The notes under the pieces: generated by a model
Databases searched by the model: none
What the model saw: only the letters and a program-made list of their open reading frames with translations
What the model was told of the DNA's origin: nothing
In this document: one piece after another, positions 47,501 through 60,129 of the stretch
How the letters are laid out: every line of letters starts with the position of its first letter
Position numbering within the stretch: the stretch's first letter is position 1
NCBI RefSeq assembly: GCF_965638725.1
Contig: NC_134955.1
Location: forward strand, 70,964,732 to 71,028,731
Origin: Aptenodytes patagonicus
Lineage: Eukaryota; Chordata; Aves; Sphenisciformes; Spheniscidae
DNA length: 64,000 nt
Direction of reading: 5' to 3'
Program-made: the position numbers and the translations under genes

Positions 47501-50500
47501 TGCTGAAATAGAGTTTAGAGGGGATTTGGACTGTTGGAAAAACACTAAATTGCATTGAATTATGCACAAGATAAAATCTACGGTTGTCAGAGTCTCCAGG
47601 AGGAATTTGCAAGGCTTTGGGTAAAACACTGGCTTTTAAACTCATACTTAGGCTAGAAAAATGAAGCTGTCTGACATCCTCGGATAGGAAAAAAGCGTAA
47701 TTCCTTCAGGTAAGCTGTGGCAGCACGGGTGCCGTGAAAGCCTGTGCCTCATGATGACCCTCCTGCGTGCAGAGGGGGTCTTTGACTCGCTCAGATCTGG
47801 TTTATTGCAGCAAGTGGCTTGTGGGACCAGGCTGGGGGTGATCTTCAGGCTGTTTTCCTACTTGCAGCGTCTCGAGGTGAGCGCCAGGCCCAGCAAGGTG
47901 GATCCCCGTCACCTGGATCAGGTTCTGGCTCCTTGCACTTCTGCAAGCTGCTCCTCTGCCACGGGGTTCAGTTCCCCAGCTGTGGAACTGGGATAACACT
48001 TTCTGCACCGTGAGATGTGTTGAAGCAGGGACAGCAGCTTGTCCGGGGACGTGGATGTTCCCAATATTGATGTTACTGAATTTCTGCAAGGAGCGAGCTC
48101 CACCTGGGGCGGCTTGGAGGCTGCTCCAACATGTGTCAGCCGCAGGCGATGCTCGGAGCGGAGTACACTGAGCTTAAAGCTGTTCATCGCTCCAGCCCCA
48201 GGCTGAGGGAACGGGACCTGGGAGTCTTGTGAAGAAACGGGGTGTTTGGCCATGGTTGCTTTGAGCAGGCGCAGGGTAGGAGCTGCTGCTCCAAATGCAG
48301 CTTTCTGAGTGCCCCGGGCTCTCCTGTCTGCCAGACGTCGGTCAGGTGGCACGAGGGTCAACCAGGAGAGATGCAAGGGGGTGTATGGTCCAGGCGTGGG
48401 ATGAGGTCCAGTTACTGCCCACGTGAAGGTGCTGTGGACGCGTTCCTCTGCGGTATGCCAGTGGGTCACCCCACGCCGGCTCTGCAGATCACCGGTGATG
48501 GCACTTGGTGATGCTCAGGTGTAATGCCGGGCAGGCTTTCTCCAAGAGTGGCTCTGGGCAGGGTCTTACCCAGACTCTCCATCCACCCACCCCGCGGTCT
48601 GTGCCGGGGAGAGGCTTGCGGCAGAGTACAGATCTCCAACTCCAAAGGTACGGGGGTTTCTGCCATCACCGGACACGTGCGGCTTCAGCGTGTAGGGCTG
48701 AGCGGTGCGTGCAAGAAAACCCAGTGTAGCAGTCCGTGTCTGAGTGTAGAAGCTAGATGGCACAGTCCGCCCGTGGTTTCGCCGCCGTCGTGAGGGCTTG
48801 GGCGAGACACAGTCCTGCAGCGTGGTGTGCCTGAACGGCTGTGTCCAGAAATACGCGGCTTTTCTCGATAAGCCGTAGCGTGCAGGGAGTTTGTCTTGTG
48901 GGTGCCCTGCGCTTGCTTTCTTTCGAGAAATCTCTGTGTTTGTATCCTTGCTACTGCACCAGCACTGGACGGCAGGATTGGGGCACAGCCCACGGCTCTG
49001 CCCCTCTCCTTGCTCCTGCTCAGGTCCTGTGTGACCGTGGTGGTGTCGCAGGTGTGACATCAGAACCGAAATTCCAGTTCTTGCTTCTCCTTTCCTACTC
49101 TTTGGTTTGGTTTTTCTTTTTTTCGGCTTTGGGCTCAGCTTCACTGCCAGCTTCGTGCTCTGGTCCTGCACATGCTGTCATTTTGGAGAGAAAGCTTAAA
49201 AACATAGCCAAAACAGGAAAGTGCTGTTTGTCCCTGGTCAGGTCACCCCTGACTTGCTCCAACTTAACGCTGAGCTCATCTGCTTCTTTACAAGGTTGTG
49301 CAGAGCTATCCCCATCCAGTCCGGCACCACATATACTCCTGAACTTGAGGGCATTTATTCATAAATATATTTTAGAAAAGTCTACCTCGCATCTGTGTGT
49401 CACTTCACGTGGCTAAAAGCTGTGCTGAGTGCTAGGACGATGCTCTCTGCCCGGGGGAGAGCATCGCTCCTGCGCCCGCATCCAGCCGTAGCTCTGCTAG
49501 CGCTGAAGCCACAGCAGATTTTTGGTAAAACACACAGATTTCTCACCCCTGATTTCTGCAGGTGGCCAACACCGAACAGGCCGGCTCCGCAGCGATGCTG
49601 ACATATCGCAGGCTCCCGGTTTACAATTTTGTTTGCTCCTTTGGCACAGTCCTCTGCTAAACCTGCCCCATCCCAGCGCCTGGGTGAGCCCCCCCCGCCC
49701 CGGGCACAGGGGTGCAGCACCCGCCGCGCTGCCCATGCAGCCGCGCTTCTGCCCCGCGCGTTTAATAACGTGGCGAGATGAACATGTAGAAAACCCCAGG
49801 CAGATGGGGTTTGGCTGGCTGTGTGGTGAGCAGAAGTGCTTCTAAATAAAACATTTTCAAAGACTGGCATTAGGCATCAGTGGCTCTCTAATTCGTGCCG
49901 CTTGTTGGGAGTGTGTGTTCATCACAGACAATGTTTATTTATGGCATGTAAAATCTATTTCAATCAAATAATTTCCATAACTGAATATTTATGCCAACAT
50001 CCACTGAATGCTCCTTGACTAAACTGAAAACTATTTATTCAGTTATAAATGTTTACTTGCTTAGTGTTAAAACTGCTTTAAACAAACTTAAAAATCAAAT
50101 TGATGTCTTCTCTGTTAGCAGGATTTCCACTGTATTCTAGGCATCGACTTGCTGAGCAATGTATAATATTTTATTATAATTTCAGCTCAGATAGCCTCTG
50201 TATATTTATACCCTGTAATGGCACTGATGCTCAGAGTGCTGACTAGACTTGCAACAGGGCTGCTGCCGTTCTCAAATACCTTGGTCTTACGAGGCCAGAC
50301 CAGTTAGAACAGCACTTTATTGCACCAAATGCTCAGCGTTAAGTCTTAAATAATATTGTGCTGAGTAAACTCCAGGTCGCTGCCTCGCTGTTGATAGTGG
50401 AGTCCAGGAGACTCTCGTAATTAGGATGAATCCAGAAGCGTGAGAGTTTAGAAAATGTATTTATGCCCCGAGGGAGCGTGTTGTATTTGCAGCTTGTGAA

Positions 50501-53500
50501 GCAGACGATTTTATACGCCTTGAAGGGAAACCTGCGTGGTTTCCATGCGTGCTTCCCATGGGACAGGCGGCACCGGGGTCGGTCGGTGAGCCGCGGCCAC
50601 TGTGGCACGTTGTGCCGTTAATCACACGGTGGCTGAAAATCGCCCGGAGGTAGAGCATCGCCCTGCACTTGCCTGTGTATCTGTGTGCCCCCACCTGTGA
50701 TTTTCCAGGTGAGCTCTTGTCAGGCTGTGAAGGCCTTGTTGGGACCTGCTGGGGCTGTTTTGCGATATGCACCGTGTTTCTCCTTGCTTTTTTGAGCAGC
50801 AGGGGAAGTAGGTGGCGGCAGGGACAGAAATCAGGTCTGCTGCATTTGCAGAGGAGTTGCATCCAGCTCAGGTCTGTGATTTTTCGGGGGAAAAAAAAAA
50901 ACCAACCCCAAAAAAAGGCTTTGAGAGGGGCAGAAGAGGAGCTGAAATACTGAGGGGTGCAGGGGTGACCACCTGGGCTCTGTCACGGGGAAAAATAACT
51001 CGGGCCGCTTCCCGACCGCGGTGAGGGGTCCTGCAGGGACAGGGGACAGAGTGGTGGTGGCTCAGCCCAGTGCGCAGCCAGAGCTGTGTCCCCCCCGGGA
51101 TGGAGGCAGCGGCCACGTTGGGCCATCGGCCACCGCTGCCTGACCGTGGAGTCCTGCCTGTCCCACCCCAGCCAGGGGTCCCCAGGACACGGCCACCGCG
51201 GGCTGTTGACAGGCTCTGCACAGAGAGGGGTTGAAAGCCAAATGCCGATACCCGCATTGCTGAGCAGGACCGAGCGATTTAATTACTTGTAGCATACAAA
51301 ATGAGTTATTCCTAATCTTGCATCACTTGAGAGGCTGAAGCTGCCCGTCCTCTCCCTCTGTGCAGCTTCAGCTGCTCGGCTTTATCCCACAGCTGTGTCA
51401 AGTCGTGCCTTCGCAGCCTGAGGATTTCTTCTGGCGCCAGACCGAAAGAAGCCTGTTGGGCGGTGACGGTGGCTTAAAGTTAATATTTCATCAGACTAAA
51501 GGCACGTGGGAGCGAGGGGCCCTTTTTGCTGCACTGACAGCTCGTGCTTGCGTTGAATAAAACACCTCCAAAAACACTGGTGCGATGCTTCCCCCAAGCC
51601 CTCTGCCAGGAGGGGCCCGTAGGTGAGCTCTGCAAGGGGAAATTGGTGCCAAAGCCTGAGATTTCTTGGATGCCATCTGACAAAGCATAGCTGAAGTTCT
51701 GCCTCCAGTTAAAGCCTCACGCTTTGCAGTGGAGACTTTGCTAATTCAGCACGGCCTCCTTGCCGTGCTCTTCTCCATCCCCCTCCTCCTGTGTCTGCAG
51801 TAACTCTGCAGAACTGGGATTTCATACAGAAAACGTGAGAATTTTAACTAGGATTTCACATATGCTGTAGAAATCCCCTCCTAACCAAGCACCTGGGATC
51901 CTAATGTGTCTGCAGTGCCTTCTGATGGCTTAATTACTTTTTGCTTCTCCGTTAACTCCCCTGCAATGATGGGAAAAACATTACCTTGCTCAGAACAGCA
52001 GATGAAACCCAGCAGCCGGTTCCTGCCTGGGGACTTAGCTTTGCTCAGGACCACTTTTTGTTTAGTTGATTTTTGAAGATCTAGGAACACAGATATATAC
52101 TTTTTTGTGAGCGTGCAGACATTGTTTATCACCGCTTTGATTGCGTATACCCTGGGTAAGCGCTATACAAACCCTGGCAAATAGATGGTCTGTGGCTTAA
52201 AAGAGCAGAAAATCCTCTGGAGTTATGCCCTGAGTTTATGGCATCTTGTCTGCGACACTGGTGTGCTCGCACGAGCCGTAAAACTCGGTTATGTTTCCCC
52301 TGCTCTTTCCGAGTGTTTGATGTAAGGTGTCACGGCAGCCGGCGGCACAAAATCGATGCCCAGCTCGGTTCTCCCAGGTTCTCATCCCAGCGTGTGGCAG
52401 GGCTGGGGCCGGGGGCTCGGGGCGGTGCCGGGCTCGCAGGATTTGGGCTACCTCTGATGGCTCGCCCTTCTAAAGACTTTGTGGGACAAAGTGGGTCCCA
52501 CAAGTCTGGGTATTCTCAGGCAAAAAATTTTCAGGTCCGACTGTGCACCACTCGTAGAGCTCATGATGAATTTTGTAGGGATATGGGCCATTTCCACATT
52601 TTTTGGGAGCGTTTGGGTTGGACTTGAATGATCATGAGCAGATGCTGACGTTCCCGCTATGCGAGGTGATACATGAAGTTATGGCTAATCAATGTTTCCT
52701 CTGATACAAGCAGATTTAGTAGCGGGAAGGGAGATGGTATTTTAGGATCACCCACATCCAGAAATGTGTCCCTCCCCTTTTTAGCTGGTGGAGGGGTTTG
52801 GATCCCACCTGGGATGGTTGGTGCAAACACGTGGTTGAAGGTTCAGCTTCCGCTTACGAAGATCCATTATCCCTCCGCAGTGAGGCGGCGCTTGCTGAGA
52901 CACCAGCTAAAACGGAGCCGTGTGGGGCACGCTAAATGGTGATTAGTAGGCGTAGTTCAGTAGCAGTGATAAATGCAGCAAAGCACATTATTATTATCTG
53001 AGAGCTGGATGGGGAGTTTTTTAATATATATGTTAGCGCGCCGCAGGCAGGACTTCCCAGGGGAGAAGCGAGGGGCTGCTGTTGCTGGAGGGAATGGAGA
53101 GCGGGGTGAGATGCTGCACCCATCGGCGACCGAACCGATCTCGAATGGACCTTTTCTCCTCCAGCGCTTGCAGGGTCTGGTCCCTGCACGATGGCCGTGC
53201 TTCCTTCTGCCGGTAACGCCGATTACAGGAGCAAACGAAGAGAGGGGAGTTGGTCACCGCTTGCTTTTATTCCCCAAATGTCAGAGCTCCTGAAGCATAT
53301 TCTGGCATTTAAAACAAATTACTGCAGAGAAGTCTTATAGGCACAGAGTTTTATGTGGCTCACAAAGTCCCATCTGCGCTGCTGGGCGGCTGGTCCCGTG
53401 CGTCCCTTCTGCCGTGGCAAAAAACACAGGGATTTGTTTTAAGCAGACTTGGGATGTGGGATTCTCGTGGGGATGGTGCGAAAACGGACCATTACTCATA

Positions 53501-56270
53501 CGAACCTTAAGGCGCTTTCTGCTGGGTCGCTTGTCCCTGGCGAGAGGCTCAGACTTTGTTCTCAGGTGATGGTTAAACCCCTTGTGTTTCTCCGCAGCCA
53601 GACTGAAATGTGGCTGCTAGGTGGGTTTGCAGTGTTCTTCCTTTCAGCTACCCAGACGTAGTCCTCTCTGGAGGAGCCTCAGCAGACTTTCCCTCTGGCT
53701 GTGCCTTTTGCCGTCCCTGTGCTGGAGAGACTTTCCCTCCCTGGAGGAAAACTGGAAGATGAAATGGTTTTGCTGGTGCTTTGGGTCTTCTCCCACCTGC
53801 AGACACCTGCTCCAGCATCGTGGTCCAGGTGCTCCAGGGAAACCTCCCGTCTCAGTTTGCCTTCGGGTCCCTCTGGGGCACGCTGCATTTCACTGGCCCC
53901 TGGCACAGCTGCTGCAGCCCGGCTATAAATCAGATTGCTGGATGGATATGGGCTCAAAAACTAAAATTAGCACCTTGCTCTGTCCCCCAGCCCCCTTGGG
54001 ATATTTTGAGGCCAGCCTCAGTCTTCAGCTGAGGTCCTCCATCCATCCATCCTGCCCCAGAACTTGGCCATGGTCCCTGCTGCACCCACACCAGCCCCGA
54101 TGTGTCTTTGCAATTTGATATTTAGACCTTTGACAGTTATATCTTTGCAATCAAGGGGAAAAGATACTTTAAGTGAGCAGGCTTGTTTGCAGAGGGGCGG
54201 TCCCAAAAGTACCAGGGGGGTGGGTGAAAGGGATGGAGCAACGCCCCCCTCCCCGGAGGGCTGACTAAAGCTGTGGCTGTCCAACCTGCAACACAAAAAA
54301 CTTACCTTTTCTGGCTTGAGAACTGATCAAAGCATTGGCTGAAAACTCAGTTTCTGGGGTAAGGAATGGAGAACTGACAAATAACCCTTGAGTCTTTTAT
54401 TACAGAGCAGCATCGTTTTGTCTTATCCCTGCCAGTGCCATATTTCAAAATATACATCAAAAAGATGACGTGTCTCTCCCACTTGCAGTTTTCCACCTTA
54501 AGGGGTGTCCCCTTTCCTTCTGGGGGACCGTGGGTCTGAAAGCCCCGCAGAGCACTTTTATAGCGTGGCCACCCTCGGGGTTTCCCATTTACTTTCCTTC
54601 TTTACCAGTGACAGTGCCCTGGGTTGCACTGTGAAGACCAGACCCCCAAAACCCGTGCCTTGGTAGCCCAGACCAAGAAAAGGGAATAAAAGACAGAAAA
54701 TGTAAAAGGAAACATTATTTCTTTGGTGTTTTTCTTCCAGCAGGCTGAGTGTAATTGGGATGGGAAGGGCTTTGAGCATCAAGAAGGCATAAAATGGGCG
54801 GGTTTGGGGCTCTGAAATGGGACCTTGAGCTGCGACACATGGCTTTTGAGGACCTAAACTGGCTGGTGTCTAAAGCTGAGACACTTTTTTATATATAGGT
54901 ATGTGAGCACATGCATGTGTGTGTATTTTTCCTCCGCCTCCCCTCTAGGCAGGTGCTAAGGAGATGATGACAGGCAAAATCTCTGGGTGACAGTGGCTGG
55001 GGTGACCCTCTGGGTGAGCAGCAAAGCGTTTGCTCCCAGCCTCTTCAGCACGGATAGAGGTGTTCAAAAGTGTACTGCCCGCAGGAGATAACTTTTAATT
55101 ACTTTAAAATAGACACATATTTCTGGCTTTTTTGGCTTCGGTGAGTGGATTTTTTCTCTGCAGAGGGATGAAGCAAACCCAGTAAATAACGCTCTGCGGC
55201 GGCGGTAGCTGGATGGCTGCAGCTGGAAAGGTCTTGGTGCGTCTGGAGGGAATGGAATAGATTGATTTATGATTTTAACAAGCATGGTTGGATAGGGAAT
55301 CATGCCTATACGGTTTTAAAGTCATGAAGAGATATTAATCAAAATTAAGGCTGCTCTAAGAAGGTATCCGAGCCAGTGGTCCGGTTCCTGGCTAATTGAT
55401 TACACAACTAAAGCATAGTTGTCCATTCAGAGACAGTCAAAGGACAGCTTGGATGGGGCGTCTCAGGGTTTAATACCAGATGGGGAAGCAGAGGGTTGGA
55501 ACAAAGAGCGTAATGAGGAATAATAGGAGTCGGTTTGAGGGACTGCGCACTTGTCCCCATTGATTAGGCTGCGTGTGAAGGGAGAAAATGATTAATAGAA
55601 ACATGTAAATGAGAAGCAGCAGTGACATTTCTAGAGCTGCAGCCTGAAATCGCATGCTGCCAAAGGTCAGAGCCGCGTGAGCAGGTAGTGAACCTTGGCA
55701 CCAGAAAAGCGGTGTTTTTGGGGCAAAAGACGTCCGTGTGCCTCCGGGACCAGCCCAGCCAGGGCTGAGTGTGTTAAAAGCCGTGTCGGCAGTCGTGCCG
55801 TCCCACCAGGCTGCTTCCTCGCCTTACCCGTGCATTAATTGTCATTCTGATGGAATATGCCTTAAAACGGCTGTGCGGGGTGGTGTTGATGGGGTTGCCT
55901 CCCACTCGGCTGATGCTTCCCCAGGAGTTTTCCAAACCCCGCTTTCTGCTTGTCTGCACAAGGCGGCTGTGTTGTAGGGTGAAGATCAGGCTCAAAACCT
56001 TTTATTTTAGGGGAAAATTGCATCCGCACTTCTCTGCCTTGCCTCTGGCCAGGATGCGTGCCATGCTTTGCCCAGTGTGGTTTGACATTGCATTGCCCTG
56101 GGTCTTCACGACACAAGGCATCTCTGGACGTTTCCCTGTGGTCTGGGAGGTACACGCACAAAGCAGCTATGCCAAATTAACCTCCTTCCATGGCCTGAAC
56201 TCTTGCAATGGTGCAAATATGCCAGGACGTCTTATTGCAAATCTCCACATCTTTTGGACCCACTGAAAGG
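44523..56270. other. Gene-poor region right of RPS29
   Basis: I find no convincing exon, RNA gene or transposon in these ~11.7 kb. Open frames at 45.2-46.4, 46.4-47.0, 48.0-49.4 and 53.6-54.3 kb lack domains and have open antisense partners. AT-rich islands in otherwise GC-moderate DNA (49.88-50.22 and 55.05-55.65 kb) are candidates for conserved non-coding elements. In human the flank beyond RPS29 is also gene-poor. Confidence 0.5.
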
Positions 56271-56276
56271 AGATGG

Positions 56277-56731
56277 TGTGGGAAAATAGCGGAAGATTGG
56301 CAAGGATTGTAAACACACGCTCAAGTGACTTGCAGCTGGGGTGTTGAAAAACACATATATCGTACTAATTGTTGTTTAGCTTTGTGCGTTGGACAAATAG
56401 AACATCTGTGTTTAGATAACACGGGCCTGTGATAGACTTCGAGGCACCCTATCGAACGTGCTTGAGATTCCTGCCCTGCTGTGGGAAAGGTCAAAGTGCA
56501 GTGGTAAACTACGCCTGCGCGAATCCCTGACAAACAGGCAAAAACAGCAGGTTCGCTGATCCTCCAGCATGGACCGAGCTGCACGGTGCCCGCGTCCCCG
56601 CTTGTGTGCCTCTGCCCGGGTGCTGCTTCGGGGATCCCCCGGCTGGTGAGGTAACGAAAATAAATTTACTCTTTGCATTTCATCCGTGGTTTTGTGGTTG
56701 TTCCTGTGTCCTGCCTGTGCCGGCTCACACA
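56277..56731 (+). repeat. 5' LTR of the endogenous retrovirus
   Basis: Starts TGTGGGAAAA and ends CTCACACA, directly followed by the tRNA-Ser-type primer binding site. Contains an AATAAA at about 56659-56664. Roughly 97% identical to the 3' LTR. Confidence 0.95.
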
Positions 56732-56732
56732 T

Positions 56733-56750
56733 TGGTGTAGTCGGCAGGAT
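56733..56750 (+). other. Retroviral primer binding site, tRNA-Ser type
   Basis: TGGTGTAGTCGGCAGGAT is complementary to the 3' end of a tRNA-Ser (whose exact complement begins TGGCGTAGTCGGCAGGAT) with one difference. It lies one base after the LTR end. Confidence 0.8.
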
Positions 56751-57030
56751 CCAGGAACAGCCATGCCCATGGCTGGCTAAATAGTCGGGGACTGGGGAGG
56801 TCATGACGGTGACTCCTCATATTCCGGGATGGCCCAGTACTGGGCACTGGACCCCCGTGGCCACTTCCCTGGCTATGTGGGCTCTGCTGGAAGCATGGCC
56901 TGAAATAGATGACGGGGCGGTGGTTACACCCAAGACAATTGAAACAGCTATGTGCGGGCTGCCATGGAAAGTAGCATCAGATTCTTCTTGCAAGTTAGCG
57001 GGGAAATTAAGATCGTTACTAGTTACTGGT

Positions 57031-57627
57031 TGTGCTAGTTTTGGCTGGGATAGAGTTAATTTTCTTCCCAGTAGCTGGTATGGGGCTGTGTTTTGGATTT
57101 GTGCTGGAAACGGTGTTGATATCACAGGGATGTTTTCGTTACTGCTGAGCAGTGCTGACACACAGTCAAGGCCTTTTCTGCCTCTCACCCCACCCCACCA
57201 GCGAGCAGGCTGGGGGGGGCACGAGAAGTTGGGAGGGGACACGGCCGGGACAGCTGACCCCAACTGACCCAAGGGATATTCCACACCATATGACGTCATG
57301 CTCAGTATATAAAGCTGGGGGAAGAAGGAGGAAGGGGGGGACGTTTGGAGTGATGGTGTTTGTCTTCCCAAGTCACCGTTAGGCGTGATGGAGCCCTGCT
57401 GTCCTGGGGATGGCTGAACACCCGCCTGCCCATGGGAAGGAGTGAATGAATTCCTTGTTTTGCTTTGCGTGCGTGTGCGGCTTTTGCTTTACCTATTAAA
57501 CTGTCTTCATCTCAACCCACGAGTTTTCTCACTTTTACCCTTCCGATTCTCTCCCCCATCCCATTTTGGGGGGAGCGAGCGAGCGGCTGGGTGGGGCTTA
57601 GTTGCTGGCTGGGGTTAAACCACAACA
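57031..57627 (+). mobile_element. Solo-type LTR of a second retroviral family, nested in the first
   Basis: Starts TGTGCTAGTTTTGGCTGGGA and ends GGGGTTAAACCACAACA, with TG...CA ends and ~597 bases. It contains its own promoter elements: a palindromic CRE at 57291-57298 and TATATAAAG at 57306-57314. It interrupts the gag-like part of the host provirus, so it is younger than that insertion or was present in its ancestor. I recall closely similar LTRs as common in neoavian genomes. No clear target duplication is seen. Confidence 0.85.
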
Positions 57628-57817
57628 CCAGTCTTAGAGCTCTTGACCATGAAGTTGTTGCATTACGGAGTAAAATGAGAGAATTGGAAAAGGAAGTCGG
57701 GACTTTACAAGATGCAAAGGCAATCGCGCAAGAAGTAATTACTGTTCAAGCAGAGCAGTGCCATGGGCTGCAAGATACTGTAGAATGGTTGATAACGTGT
57801 ATTGCTAATAAATGGGG

Positions 57818-58110
57818 AGGGGGTGTGAGCGGGCGGCTGTGTGGTGCTTAGTTGCTGGCTGGGGTTAAACCACGACAGTCCTTTTCGGTGCCCAACGTGG
57901 GGCTCGAAGGGTTGGAGATAATGACAGATTTGATTGGAATGTGCTAGATCAAATTTACAGCTGTTATTGCTGTTTAGCTATTAATCGGCAGGCTTCTGTG
58001 CTTGCCATGGGGCTTGCTTGCCTTACTGTGTGTTAGAGTCTAGTGCTCCTTAGTCACTGCTTTTTGCTTTCGCTGCTTGCTGTACTGCTTATCATCTTAC
58101 TCTGCTGTGC
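57818..58110 (+). mobile_element. LTR end, lysine-tRNA primer site and leader of the second family
   Basis: 57818-57877 repeats the last ~60 bases of the nested LTR (GCTTAGTTGCTGGCTGGGGT then TAAACCACGACA). It is followed by a primer site at 57886-57908 (GGTGCCCAACGTGGGGCTCG) matching tRNA-Lys(CTT), and by leader sequence. The right boundary is uncertain. This suggests a fragment of a class II (betaretrovirus-like) element within the serine-primer provirus. Confidence 0.7.
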
Positions 58111-58119
58111 CTGGGAACG

Positions 58120-58650
58120 TTTTGATAACAGCCATGGCTCATGCGTTGATTACGGGGTTCAATCCGGACAGGGTAGCAGTAACGAGAAGGATCAAAATGC
58201 AGCTTTTGAGAGGAGTGCCTGCCTCACTAAAACCCTTGATTATACCAGCAGTCACAAATGCTATGGGTAATGTAGGCACCCTAGCAAATACCTTGAGGGA
58301 AACTGGGGCTGTAACTTCGGGACCATCTGTGTGGGTGATGGATAAAGGAAAGCTGGCAAAACCGAAAGGAGTCACATCACGGGTGACGAGGAAACAAATG
58401 TGGAATAATCTTGCACAAGTCGCTCTCCCACAATCAGAAATAGATGGGATCACGACGTCAGAAATGTTTCACCGATGGCCAAAGTTAACGTCTACGGAAG
58501 AAAGCCGATCGCCCCTGGCCCCACCGCCAACTCCGCGCCCACCCTCCACCCCCCGCCTGCCACCTCAAGGCAAGGCACTACCTGGCAAATGCCAAAACAG
58601 CAGAAATGAAGGTTTGGCAGGACCCCCAAAATTGCCGCCACTGTAGCCTC
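58120..58650 (+). other. Gag-like segment of the provirus fossil
   Basis: A capsid-like helical region followed by a proline-rich tail (PLAPPPTPRPPSTPRLPP). Part of a broken element; family placement rests on position between primer site and pol. Confidence 0.5.
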
Positions 58651-58699
58651 TTACCGTGAGGGGGACCGATGCCCCTGTGTTCCTTTAACTATAGAGTGG

Positions 58700-59400
58700 C
58701 GCTCTGGGGGTGATTTTACATGTGTTAGCTCCGGTGGATACTGGAGCTGGGGTTGCTGTAATTGCAGGGTAATATTAATAATAAAGAAGCCACATCACAG
58801 ATCTGTGGATTAGGGGGAAATCCAACCCCTGCCCTCTGAGCTAAGGTTACCTTAACAATAGGAAATGCCACTCCATTTACCATGACAGTGTCAATTGCCC
58901 CAGTTAAAGACTATATCTTGGGTATTGATGTGTTGGCAGGACGAACAGTTGAAACTTTAAATCGTCGCTTCTGCTTTGGGACTTCGCAAGCGGGATTTGC
59001 TGTTTGAACTACAACCGTCTTGCGTGGATTCCCGACGTGGGATCCTGTTGTCCTGCCCATGCCTGCCCAGGTGGTAACTGTAAAACAATACTGTATTCTG
59101 GGGGGGGAGGAGGAAATTACTCAAACCATTCAGGCACTTGAACAAGTGGGAATTGTTAAGGAAACTGTGACTGCTTTTAATAATCCTATTTGGCCTGTTT
59201 GAAAACCAGACGGCACTTGGAGAAAGCCTGCAGATTGTAGAGAATTGAATAAATTCACTCCCCCCCACTTGCAGTTGCGGTACCAGACATGGTTACTCTT
59301 ATAGAAAGAAATCAGCAAAAATTTACAACCCTGGAAGGTGGTGATAGACCTTGCTAATGCTTTCTTTTCGATAGCCATTACATGGCTATGTATAAAGCAT
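58700..59400 (+). other. Protease/reverse-transcriptase-like segment of the provirus fossil
   Basis: Shows the aspartic protease signature VDTGAG and the start of a retroviral RT (NNPIWPV, KPDGTW, VIDLANAFFS). Broken and not full length. Confidence 0.75.
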
Positions 59401-59910
59401 GTGCACATAATTGTACTATTTGTACGCAGCTACATTTAAGGGCATTATATAGGCCATGGGGAAAGACAAAACGGGGTCAATGGGCCTTGAATACCTGGCA
59501 GGTCGATTACATGGGCCCCCTGCCCCTGTCGAGGGGGTGGTGATATGTATTCACTGCTGTGGATACAGTGTCAGGACTGTTTTTTGCTAAACCCACCAAA
59601 TATGTTAATCAACATAACACAATTGAAGCATTAGAACAACTCAGTCATCAATACGCACCTCCTCACCAAATACAGAGTGACCAAGGAACACATTTTAGTG
59701 GACCTAATGTCCAAGATTGGGCTCAAGGGCTAGGGATAGATTGGATATTCCACATTGCCTACCATCCCCAAGCTAATGGCTTGGTTGAAAGAATGAATGG
59801 GATGTTGAAAGAACAATTAAAAAAGCTAACCAGTACTAAAACTTTACGACATTGGAGCTCACATCTTACTAAAGCAGGTTTTTTTGTTAAACAGCCGGAA
59901 TATTCGTAAT
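59400..59910 (+). other. Integrase-like segment of the provirus fossil
   Basis: Shows the integrase catalytic core context: WQVDYMGPLP, then SDQGTHFSG and AYHPQANGLVERMNGMLKEQ, the usual D,D,E arrangement. Part of a broken element. Confidence 0.85.
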
Positions 59911-60129
59911 CAAACACCCTATGATCGTATTGCACCACCTCCAGTACAAAACATGGTGAGGACTGAGATTCTTCCAGATGGTATCTCTCCCAAAATAGTA
60001 ACTACTGGAGAAATGGAATTGTTTACACCGACGGACTGCGTGGTGGGACCGCGACCTATTAGTCTAGACGTGAAGATTCATATAATAACACCTGAGAATG
60101 CCATATAGTTCTGTACCCCAACTTCTCCT

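Noticed and set aside
45237-49171. Several open frames of 100-200 codons in the gene-poor flank
   Set aside because: They are low-complexity or random-looking, with antisense open partners and no recognisable family.
52590-52640. Possible CR1 3' end (GGGTTGGACTTGAATGATC)
   Set aside because: Only about 20 bases resemble CR1, with no terminal repeat and no CR1 sequence beside it.
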